Assembly (NCBI RefSeq): GCF_932274485.2
Contig: NC_065884.2
Span: 40,567,540-40,631,539, forward strand
Source: Patella vulgata
Taxonomy: Eukaryota; Mollusca; Gastropoda; Patellidae
Direction: 5' to 3'
DNA: 64,000 bases
Shown piece after piece: positions 23,626-35,000 of the stretch (position 1 is the stretch's first letter; each line of letters opens with the position of its first letter). The notes under the pieces were generated by a model. It saw only the letters and a list, made by a program, of their open reading frames with translations, was not told the DNA's origin and did no database searches. The position numbers and the translations under genes are program-made.

Positions 23626-24590
23626 AAGATTGTTCCACAGTTTAGGCACATTCACTGAGAACGATCTGTATCCAGATGATTTTAATTTCCACCTTGAGCA
23701 ACACAACTGATTAAGGTGTGTTCAGCCGGAGGTTACGCGAGGGAACTTGTATTTGCAAAAGGTTAGATAGGTATATTTGATTCTTTCATTTATTGGCAGC
23801 CAATAGAGTGATTTCAGAATAGGAATAATATGAAAGTATTTTGATGATCTGGTAACAATTCGAGCTGCGGTATTTTGTACAAGTTGATTTTTTTTAATAT
23901 TGGCACTAGATGTTTCTACTAACAAGCTGTTACAGTAGTCAATCCTTGAGAATACCAAAGAACATACAAGTGTAGTAGCTAATTTGTGGCTAATCAAGTG
24001 TCTTATATGACTGATAACATTTTCGACAAATTTCACTAATGTGACTGTCCATGCTTAAATTGGACCCCAAGAGGACACCCAAGTTCTTCACAGTGTCTTA
24101 TGGTACAAGTATTGCATCTCGTACAACCACATCATTTGAACTTGTATTTTTCAGATGTGTATTTGGACCAAATAAAATACATTCTGATTTACTTAATTCA
24201 ATTACATTTAATTTCAACATAGTTATTGTCATCCTATCTTTAATGTCATGTGTACACAATAATTAGGGGATGGAACAGTTTTGGAAACAGAGTAATTTGC
24301 AATCAGCTGTGTATCATCTGCATAAGAATGCCGTCCTAGAAACCATGATTATCGATTAATTGTCCTAAATTCTTAGTATACATTACAGAAAGGACAGGTC
24401 CAAGGACTGATCCTTGTGGAATTCCTGAATCATCTGTACCGGCCTGACATGGGGTTGCTGGAAGGCGGTTGTATGGGTCATTATCAGGCCTAATAATCCA
24501 GGCATCGAATGATTTTATTGGAAAAATGATGTTAAAAATGAAGTCATTTTCTTCAAGTTTGACCATCAAATTTAATATTAGAATTGTTCT
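23615..24590 (-). pseudogene. LINE reverse transcriptase remnant (CR1/Jockey-like group)
   Basis: Minus strand. GIPQGSVLGPVLSVMYTKNL is at about 24440-24360, then, one frame away, SYADDTQLIAN with the catalytic YADD codons at 24324-24313, then LVFSRIDYCNSLL, VQNTAARIV and LYWLPINERI (24036-23722). The end shows GYRSFSVNVPKLWNNL in yet another frame. The parts are in the order expected of a non-LTR element, but frame changes at about 24335 and 23690 and the lack of an endonuclease domain show that it is dead and 5'-truncated. Confidence 0.9.
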
Positions 24591-24985
24591 CAGCCCCGCA
24601 ATGGGTGAGATATAGCATCATGGAATTTATATGTTTTAGCATATAGCAAAAACTAGGTCTCAAAATAAATTCCTCATAGCCTCAAATGGTTTCGGAAAAA
24701 TTCAATAGTCATATATATTAAAAAAAATAAAAAATCAATAGGCAATTTATGGGAAATATTTAAATTTAGATAGTTTTTTTTTCAAAAAAATGTCGTCTGT
24801 TTTATTCTAAAATGGCCATAGCTGGTTCTCTGTAACTACAAGGTTGGTGAGTCTCATATTTCATGTGGGGTATACGGGGTACCCAATGACCCAATCTGCA
24901 AAGTTTGGTCAAAATCGCTAGACACCTCTTGTGCCCTTTTTATTAAATTTTGCATGGTTCTCTCGCGAACTCATTCTTAAATAGA
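24590..24985 (-). repeat. Repeat L, minus-strand copy
   Basis: Ends 'ccccgcaatgggtgagatat' (24595) and 'ttgcatggttctctcgcgaa' (about 24955-24974) are the complements of the two ends of the 20469 copy. Confidence 0.6.
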
Positions 24986-25119
24986 CAGGGGTTACCCACT
25001 TCCTTTACTCAAGTTTATTGAATATTTAACTTTACAATGAAATAAGATCCACTTTTTGATATCCCTTAAGAACTGTCAAAGGTAATATTATGTTGTAGTA
25101 CTTGCCTATCATGAAATAG

Positions 25120-25420
25120 TCTATGAATATTAGTCTGGATGTGTTGTCAACATTTGAGAATAACATTGGCTAGATTATCCGGTCTTTTACATTATCATAA
25201 ATGTCTACTAAGGGAGGTAAATTTTCTCTCTTCATGGGCCATATCTATGCTTTTTAAATTAATCCTAATTTGTCATCACGATTCATATTTGTTTATATTA
25301 ATGCAAGAATTATGGGAAGGGGCACAACTCTTACTTGACTTGGCCAAAGATACTGGATAATCAACCACATTAAAACCAAACTCCCGGTTACGCATGGGCA
25401 ATGGACTTTACGTCAAATAT
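25120..25420 (+). repeat. Repeat G, SINE-free copy
   Basis: Aligns with 2980-3343 plus 4101-4152. 'ccaaagatactggataatca' (25344-25363) shows the empty insertion site. Confidence 0.85.
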
Positions 25421-25507
25421 TGACAACGGTCCCAGACCCTCCGAATGTTGAAGACTAGGAGGTTCTGGGTGACCGAGACTAATCATGAAATAGGATCTGT
25501 GCATTTT

Positions 25508-26676
25508 AAAGCATAAAGATTGGTTGCCAGGCAACGAAACATACACCCACAGCAGCTAAATCAACCGAGTGGTGGACAAGGGTTGTTGTATATTTATTCT
25601 TTTGTAAGTAATTGGGGGCATTTACAATACAATTTCATATAGATCAGATTATAATTTTTGTCGTTTGTGGGTTCACAAGGTTCTACAAACTGAAACAAGG
25701 GCCTTAACTCTGGAAGTAATTTACAGAAAATTTTCAAATTTGATATAAATTTCATACAGATTGGATGATAACGTTTGTCATTTGAACGTTTACAAAGTAA
25801 AACAAGGGCCATAACTCTAGAAATAACTGACGGAAATTGCTGAAATTCAATAGACCACCGTTTCACAAATTTAATTGATGAATATAAATTTCATACATTT
25901 CTGATGATAACTTTCATCCATCGAGCATTAACAAGGTTAAACAAAGTGGAACAAGAGCCATAACTCGAGAAGTAATTATTTTAAATTGCTGAAATTCAAT
26001 GGGCTTCGTGGTTTCACTAATCTAAATGATGCATATAAATTTCATACAGATCAGCTAATAACTTTTTGCCTTAGAGTGTTCAAAAGGTTCAACAAAGTGA
26101 AACAAGGGCCATAACTCTAGAGGTAATTAATGGAAATTGCCGAGATTCGATAGGCTTCTTTGTTTTACTAATTCAAGTAATGCATATAAATTTCACAAAG
26201 ATCGGGTGATAACTTTTGGTGTTAGAGCGTTCACAAGGTTCAATAAAGTGAAACAAGGGCAATAACTCTAGACGTAATAAACGGAAATTGCTGAAATTCA
26301 ATAGGTTTCTTTGTTTCATTAATTTAATTAATGCATATAAATTTAACAAAGATCGAATTAAAACAAATTGAAATAAGGGCCATAACTCTAGAAGTAATAA
26401 ACAGAATTTTCTAAAATTCAATAGTCTTCTTCATTTCCCTAATTTAAATATTGCATATAAATTTCACAAAGATCGGATGTTAACTTTTGGCATTAGAGCA
26501 TTCACAAGGTTCAACAAAGTGAAACAAGAGCCATAACTCTAGAAATTATTAAAATTAAATAGGTTTCTTCATCTCACTAATGTAAACAACATATATCAAT
26601 TCTAAAACAATTGGATGACAACGGCAATGGGGGAAACGGCAATATACGTTCACACTTCCATGTGGGCGCATAAAAA
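25508..26676 (+). repeat. MS-A mobile satellite, full length
   Basis: 5' GGTTGCCAGGCAAC (about 25512), about seven core units, and 3' hairpin 'atacgttcacacttccatgtg' region at about 26652. The microsatellite is reduced to 'acggcaatgggggaaacgg'. Confidence 0.85.
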
Positions 26677-26679
26677 TGC

Positions 26680-28429
26680 ACAGTTCCTAGTTAATCATAG
26701 GCAAGTGTAGAAAGCATGGGTTCCATGTCGGCGTATATGCTGGTCGGGACCGAGGTCTCTGGAAAATGGCCAAAACCGGATGAGACTCTAGTTCATTTTG
26801 CACGCCGGAAAAATAGCATATTTTGTGCTGAATCATAAAATCCCGGGATACGAAGAAACTCTGTTGTGCGTGTCGTGATGTAATAAAATTAACAGTGTTC
26901 AGTAGTCCACAAATGGAAACCACTGCCAGTTAATTAAATTATCTTTGTGTATATTGCTCTAATCACAATCTAATTTAATTAGTACTGTATGATCATTCTT
27001 AAAACCGAGTTGTTGTTACAACATATTTGTCGACTTTCATTGCTCGTGCAGCCATATTTACTATATCAACATCAAACAAATTAAAAACTTTAATTTGATA
27101 TCTTCACTTGATAACTAGAGTTAATCATGCGAATGATATATTTCAGAAATGTTAGCATGTTTACCATCATTTCAAAATGTTGAAATTCCAAACCTCTCAG
27201 AATAACAAAGTCTATCTTAAAATCTTGTCACAAACATTCCCATGGTTATAATATGGTATTCCTACACAAAGATGTATTGTCGGGTGTGTTTTTAATCCTT
27301 CTGTTTTCTTTTATGTAACAACTGTTTGACGTTACTTTACTTGACACAATGAACTTTTACGCTCGCCACCATTTTGATACATGTGCAATTATCTTTACAT
27401 GTTATCGAGTGAAAATACTAGAACGATATTGTTTGAGCTCCCCAAATATGAATACGAGTTAATATATTGATAAGTTTAAAAAGTATGTTAATTGTTGTAC
27501 ATTTTTATTATAACTTTGAATTATTTAAATGCATTAATCATTCTGAACTACTTTTCGCCGTGTATAGAGAAATAGTCAACAGTCTAACTTGTCACGTACG
27601 CAGTATGCACAGGTTAATTAAAAGATCGTTTTCAGAAACGCCAAGAATATTTTTGTGACTTCGGCTTCCCAGAATTTTACAAAGTCGGCTCTGGTATAGC
27701 ACACTGACTCCAGTGTTATACCACAAGAGTTCCATTAGAGATACGATGAGTATATACGGTTGATGTTGTAAATAAAGTAAGAAAATACTGTACTTGCGGT
27801 GAATGAATGTTTCTTGTTGTTATATTTTATTTATGTATAAATAAATAAATGATAATTGATTACATGTGTTCCTTTATTGCGGGGGTGGGTGGGTATAAAT
27901 GCTGACGTGAGATTAAATTTCTGTGTGACTGTCCTTGACCCAATTAAACCCGATCGGCATTTCCATATCATGTTGTTTTATGGCTTCTTATCATGTGCTA
28001 AAAATATCACCACTTTCTCCACGTAAAAATTGACCGGCTGGGAAAATTTTGAAGTGGAAGCCCTGGTAGAAAGTACTACAACATATATTACATGACTACT
28101 ATGGACCTAGTTGTCTCAAAGCTAATAATCCCCTGCTTTATTTGAAAGGAGATGTACAATAACCACAAACAACCATCAATTATTGTTAGTAATATAGGCC
28201 CTTTCACTTAAAAAATTGACTGACCTGTAAAATTTTAATGTTTTAGTTTGATTGTCAAGACATATATTTCAAAGACTGACTATTTTCACATTATCTTAAC
28301 TAATGATTCATTCTATATTATAAGTGATTTTACACTATAAAATTTAACTGGCTTTTTGTTCTGGTTTAAGATTAAATTTTACTTCTATGGCATGCAAATT
28401 GACCAACAGGTTGTAAAATATCTAATCTA
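26680..28429. other. Long stretch with nothing recognised
   Basis: AT-rich. Open frames such as 26923-26687 (minus) and 27467-27658 (plus) show no family features. It lies downstream of FDPS. A small 'taaataaataaatga' tract is at about 27840. Confidence 0.45.
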
Positions 28430-28882
28430 GTCAGTCATGAAATGAAATGAGGTTTAACGACCTACTGTTATGCTCCGAATGGGCTAATCTAGCCAGTCAA
28501 TATGACTGAAATGACAGTCCTTATGACTGGCTTCAGATTGTTTTAAGACAATCCTATCTATTGCAATCCAGAATTAAATTTATAAGGATTCCACCTTTTT
28601 CCTTTGGTTGTTTGAGGTGTCTGTGTATATTGTGTCCTGTCTTGTGTAATTGCTTATGTTTGGTGTGGTCCCCTACACTTTACTATTAATTAAGGTCAAC
28701 CGAAGAACACAAACTGGGTTATATCTGAACTGGTCTTAACCATGGATGTTAAGTTTTTAATAAGGAAAACATACATTTGAGCCAAATTAAGGGAGGTTCA
28801 ATTCACCTAATGTATACTGTCATTGTAGATGACTTTCACAGATTTCTGAGGATGATCAAGGTCATGTTCATTAATAGAACAT
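28430..28882 (-). other. Presumed FDPS 3'UTR and downstream flank
   Basis: AT-rich sequence after the stop codon. On the minus strand an ATTAAA at 28761-28756 is a plausible poly(A) signal about 120 bases past the stop. No transcript evidence is available, so the 3' end is a guess. Confidence 0.35.
28437..28492 (-). mobile_element. SINE tail fragment
   Basis: 'aatgaaatgaggtttaacga' and 'cctactgttatgctcc' are the minus-strand 3' end of the tRNA-type SINE. Confidence 0.7.
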
Positions 28883-29083
28883 TTACTTCTGCCTCTTATA
28901 TATTTTATCCGCAAACGCCACAAAGATTTCCTTAGGTAAATTACCACTACATTTTTCTATGAGTGTTTTAAGTTCCTTATAACTACTTTCTTCATATTCT
29001 GTATAAACACATTTTAAATTTAAATCACGATACAATTCTTTTACTCTTTCTATCTTGGATTCATCATCTTGTCCATAATTATT
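28883..29083 (-). CDS. FDPS: FDPS exon 8 (residues 292-357 and stop)
   Basis: Reads [18 protein letters not shown] to ADKIYKRQK followed by TAA. Acceptor ATTTTTCAG. The basic KIYKRxK tail is the usual FPPS C-terminus and helps to bind IPP. The intron before it is only 352 bp and free of recognisable repeats. Confidence 0.95.
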   Translation of the reverse strand, partial: NNYGQDDESKIERVKELYRDLNLKCVYTEYEESSYKELKTLIEKCSGNLPKEIFVAFADKIYKRQK

Positions 29084-32000
29084 CTGAAAAATATTAAAAT
29101 AATTTTTTTAATTTCTGTGAAAGGTTTTATTTAACCAACTGTTAACCTCAAAGTTTCATTGATTTTAAGTCAATACAGGGCCATAACTCACTAAAATATA
29201 AATAAAATTTCATGAAACACAAATAACCTCAATGGCAGTTTCCATTAATGTCTAATATACATGTATACATCGGAATATGCATTGTCATACAAATAAATTG
29301 CCCAAAACTCAATTTAAAATTGGGGGTTTCTAATCTCTACCCATAGTTGAAATATGTCTTCAAGTACATGGAATAGAACTAACTTTTGCCTGGTTTAAAC
29401 TCTTAATATTTACTTTAAAAACTGATCACTGGTACCTCTAATATTTGTCTTTGTTCCGGGGTAACTCGATTTAAAGCTTGTACAACCAGCCAGCCGCATT
29501 TGTTATCTTGTATATCTGTACCTATTTTACCAATAACTTCTGGTGATCCATAACAATCTAAATAATCATCCTAAACAAACATCAAGAATTTAATTAAAAG
29601 GAGTGCACTGTAGACTACATTGTTTATCATCTATGCAAAGTCTTGATTTGAATACAACATTTGCATGTGACACAAGGAGCCACAGGGGCAAAGTGAGTAA
29701 GATGTTGGAGGTCCCATGTTCGGACCCTGCATTGGCCGAGAAAGTTTGTTGGGACTTTCCGGCGTAGTTCCCCCTTGTCAGTGGTGCATGACAATGGGCC
29801 TGGCAAGGGAAAAATGGATAGTTGTTTGGATGGTACAAGAAAACTGAGGTCCCGTGTACACATAAAAGATCCCTTGGCAGTTGGAATTCGATATAAGAGT
29901 AGGCCGCAGCGCCACTGTCCGAGCAAAATTTCCCTCATGGCACACTGTATGGCATATGCCCGTCTTAAAAAGCCCAATCGGAGCACAACAGTAGGACATT
30001 AAACCCCATTTCATTTCTGGCATGTGACAAGGGGTAGGATAGTGATATGTATAGACAATAAGACATCTTGCAGCAATCTAACTGACTAAGATTTATAATA
30101 TGTACAATGCAGTAAGGTACTGTGATTTAAAAGAATAAGGTACAATGTACACACCAAATTTAGGTTGAATATGCTGACACCTAACAGAAAATATGTCAGG
30201 AAAACACTTTTAAATTTCAATGACACTATTTCCTCTAAAAGTAGGTCAACTGTGATGAAAATTATTGTTTTGGCTCAATATCTTGTAGATTTACAGCAAA
30301 AAGCCAATAAAACTGCTTTAAGACAGATGATTGACAGGCTGATGGCATGGCAGCCTCTATGTCTCCTGTTTTATTGTTAAGGACTAAGTAAACAAGAAAT
30401 AATATACCTGTACTTGGAAGAAATGGCCCATCTGTAGTAATATAGTTTTAGCATTGGCATGAGCTTCTGTATCTGATATACCTGCCTAGAAAAAAAACCA
30501 AACCCACTAACCTTCAAATTCATGCAGCACAAAGAATAATATGATCCTAGAGCTAATAAAATGTCAACCAGCGGCTGCCAGGCAGGATACACCCACATTT
30601 TGAAAGAGATGGATAGAGTACAAGCAAAACAAAGACAGGTTGCCAGGCAACAAAACCAGCAGCTAAACCATCAGAGCGGTCGACAAGGGTTGTCACATAA
30701 TTATTCTTTTGTAGGTAATTAGGGGCATTTAATAGACAATTTCATACAGATGACATTATAACTTTCGTCGTTCGAGGGTTCACAAAGTTCTAAAAACCAA
30801 AATAAGGGTCATAACACTGGAAGTTATCTACAGAAATTGTTGAAATTCGACAGGCTTTTTTGTTTCACTAATTCAAATAATGCATATGAATTTCATACAG
30901 ATTGGGTGATAACTTTTGTCGTTTGAACGTTCACAAGATTCAACAAAGTAAAACAAGGGCCATAACTCTAGAAGTAATTGACAGAAATTGCTTACATTCA
31001 ATAGGCTTCTTCAATTCACTAATTTAAATGATGCATATGAATTTCATACAGACTGGGTGATAACTTTTGTCGTTCGAGCATTCACAAGGTGCAACAAAGT
31101 AAAACCAGGGCCATAACTCACGGTGTAATTAACGGAAATTTGCTGAAACTCAATAGGCTTGTTCGTTTTACTAATTTAAACCATACATATAAATTTTAAA
31201 CAGATCGGATGATAACTGTAGAGCATTCACAAGGTACAACAAAGTGAAACAAGGGCCATAACTCACGGCATAATTATCGGAAATTGCTGAAATTCAATAG
31301 GATTCTTTGTTTTACTAATTTAAATGACGCATATAAATTTCATACAGATCGGTTGATAACTTTTGTTGTTATAGCGTTAATAAGGTGCAACAAAGTGAAA
31401 CAAGGGCCATAACTCTAGATGTAATTAACGAAAATTGCTGAAATTCAATAGGATTCTTTGTTTTACTAATTTAAATGGTGCATATAAATTTCATACAGAT
31501 CGGTTGATAACTTTTGTCGTTAGAGCGTTCACAAGGTGCAACAAAGTGACCAAGGGCCATAACTCCAGAAAAATGAACGGAAGTTATTGAAATTAAATAG
31601 GCTTCTTCATATCACTAATGCAAACAACATGTCAATTTCAAAACAACCAGATCATAAATGTAGTCTGTAGAGTTTTCACAAGAAATTGTGGACGATGGAC
31701 GGACGGACCAACGGATGGACCGACAGAAGGACGGACGAACAGGGTGACGGCAATATGCGACCACATTTTCATGTGGGAGTATAAAAAGCGATTTTTTGTA
31801 CAATCAAGGGCCATAATTCAGGAATCGACAGGAACCAAGATCTTTGGGTTATAAAGATATATTTCAAGTTTCATCAAAATTGGATCAAAATTGTCACTTC
31901 TAGAGGGTCCACAACCGTGATATACCATATATTTACACTATTCACGAAATTCAAACTCAGCCGTCATTAGTGTGTAATGGTGAAATAGTCAAATGTTTTT

Positions 32001-35000
32001 TTCAATCGAATAAAAATTGTGACCTCTAGGAGGGCGGCCTTTTTGTCCAGCAGTTTTGATCCGATTTTCACGAAACTCAAGCATCATTACAGTGTAACAG
32101 TGATTAGACCGGGAGTCCAGGGGGTCAACCTAGCTGAAAAGTGTACCAATTTTCTCCTATATGGTATCAATGTATGTATATCTGGTATCATCAGAATGCC
32201 GGGTTTCTGGTGGTGGGTGGGGTATTCCACGCCCTAAATGCCATGATCCCCAACTAGGCTAGATTAGCTCAAAAGTGTACCACACGAAAATCTTACTGCA
32301 GTGTACCGTACATCTTCAGGTATTACAAAAACACTCTGACAGACATTTCTAGTGGTGGGGTACCCCTGACAGAGCTATTTAATTGTCAGACATTTGTAGT
32401 GGTGGAGTATCCATGACAAGAGTTATCTAATATTTAGACCAAAGCTAGGCTAGATTAGCTGAAATCTGTACCACCTAAAACAGCTTTGGAGTTGTTCAGT
32501 ACCACCACAGGAGTCATGAATGACTTACCCCTAACAGACACGCCCCAAAATGCCACGCCCCCAACTAGGCTAGCTTCGCAAGCACTGTTCCCGTGTTCTA
32601 AAAAATTAGATTTTTAGCCAGGATGCTTAGGATACTAATACCTAGCACGTATGGAAGAGGCGATAAACTGCGATTGCAAGAAATTGATTTTTGGGCAAAA
32701 AACATTTTATGGGGCTAAAAATGCGTTTTTCAAAAATAAAATTGTTCCTACAACCGCAGATTATCTCCTCTTCCATATGTGTTAGGTATTAGTATTCTAC
32801 GCATCCTGGCACAATTTTTAATTTTTTGGACCACAGGAACAATACCGACTAATCTATCCTAGTTGGGGGTCGTGTTATTTTGGGCGTGTCTGTTAGGTGC
32901 AACCCACTGCACAAACTGTCTGGCAGTGGTCATTCAGGATTTCTGTGGTGGTACTGAACAACTCCAAAGCTGTTTTAGGTGGTACAGATTTGAGCTAATC
33001 TAGCCTAGCTTTGGTCTGGAAATTAGATAACTCTTGTCAGGGATACTCCATCACTACAAATGTCTGGCAATTACATAACTCTGTCAGGGATACCCCACCA
33101 CTAGAAATGTCTGTCAGAGTGTTTTTGTAATACCTGAAGATGTACGGTACATTGCTGTGCGATTTTCATGTGGTACACTTTTGAGCTAATCTGGACTAGT
33201 TGGGGGGGCATGGCATTTTGGGCGTGGAATACCCCACCCACCACCAGAAACCCGGCAGACTTACATTCTGATGATACCAGATATACATACATTGATACCA
33301 TATAGGAGAAAATTGGTACACTTTTCAGCTAGGTTAACCCCCTGGGCTCCTGCTCTAGATATATTCAAACAGTTTTTTAAATCGGATAATAATTGTGACC
33401 TCTAGAGGGACCACAAGCTAATGTCATATACTCCTTCACTAAACTAACTTATTCATATTATTAAGGAATAGTGGTCTGAAGCCTTCTTCAGTTTTTTGTG
33501 TTGAGTTACTTTCCTTGATTAATAAAAGGCTTTGATCCTAGATGGAATTCTGGGATAGAGTGAAATGTAAGATGGCAGTTTTTAATTAGCCCTTCTGATT
33601 GACAAAAACAATCTTGGCCATCTTGTGGCCTATATACCCCAATACCACACGATTTTTTGTACAATCAGGGGCCATAATTCAGGAAGTTACAATCCGATAT
33701 GCACAAATATCGAAAGGAACCAAGACCCTTGGGTTATAAACATGCATTTCAAGTTTCATCAAAATCAGATGAAAATTGTGACCTCTAGAGTGTCCACAAG
33801 CTACAAACGTGATTTTTCGTACAATCAGGGGCCATAATCTAAGAAGTTATGGTCAGATATATGCCAATATCGAAAGGAACCGAGATCTTTGGGAAAGAGA
33901 ACTATGTTTTAAGACCGATATTTTAAGTTTCATCAAAACTGAATAAAAATTATGACCTGTAGAGTGTCCACAAACAAATTGTGGACGGACGGACGGACGG
34001 ACAGGGGTGACGACAATATATGGGTACGTCCACATGAAAATGTGGGCATATACACATGAAAACTTAAGAATGTTTTGATGTAGAACATCAGAATATAGAT
34101 AAATGGTATGCTTTATTCCTTTGTGATAACAAGCAAAGGGTCAATTGGTGAAACTTACCATATACATTGCTATAGCAACAGGCAAATAAAATGAGTAAAA
34201 GGCTGTTTTCCACTTGACTATGGCACTATATCTATCTAAAGTAAAACTTGTGAAATCCACATTGCCTTGTGGTGGAGCCGTCGTTAAATCTAAACATTGA
34301 CCTATCACAGTCTGCAATGTTGTCTAAAAAAACCAAAAAAAAACATATTCCTATATTTAAAGATAAGTTGCCAAACATAACACCCACATTAGCTAAGATG
34401 TCCAAGCAGTCCATAATGGTTGATGCATTGTGAATCTAAGTAAAAGCAAAATATTTATAATGTACACTATCAGTGTTGTGTTGATATGATATTATTGACG
34501 GAATGTAAGGTAGCATCCTTGGTATCCCCAGTGGTCTCATTCTGTTCTACTCCACTAACCCCAAAACGCAAAGGCTCACCTTCAAGAGACAAAGTTAGGA
34601 ATTAGCCAGAAGGTAGCCTAAATGAGAGAAGTCCAAATTATCCTAAATGCCTATTTATTAACAACAAATTACAATTATTATATAATATATCAATTCAGAC
34701 AAGACATATATATATATTTATCACCCCATAATACATTCTACAGTAGATATCGCCTATGTGATATATTTCAAAATCTACTGCGATTTCTCCTTTACATGAA
34801 TTTGATTGGTCGGTTGAAAAGGAACTACTTTTTATTTTCAAATAATAGTTCATTTCTTATAAAAAGTAACTTTTTTTTTTAAAAAATGAACTATTGTTTG
34901 ATTTATTACCGTAAAGAAGAAGAGGGTACCTCTTCGAAACGTTGGTCTAATTATATCTGACTATGAACTAACAGTGTTAGTGTCTCTTTTGTTTATCTAC

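Larger units (their letters stand above)
30572..34060 (+). repeat. MS-C element filling FDPS intron 5, with nested insertions
   Basis: Pieces 30572-30634 (5' end 'ccagcggctgccaggcagga'), 31786-32104, 33358-33420 and 33647-34060 (ending 'acgtccacatgaaaatgtgg'). Together they read as one MS-C copy. It is interrupted by an MS-A element, the foldback FB1 and a 226-bp unknown piece. It begins 87 bases from exon 6 and ends 99 bases from exon 5, so intron 5 was once about 185 bp. Confidence 0.82.

Noticed and set aside
26687-26923. 78-codon minus-strand open frame as a host gene
   Set aside because: No recognisable motif, no splice partners, and it lies downstream of FDPS in AT-rich DNA.
29590-30023. 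Several overlapping open frames of 75-119 codons on both strands
   Set aside because: They lie entirely in the SINE in FDPS intron 6; similar frames occur in the SINEs at 3344-4100.
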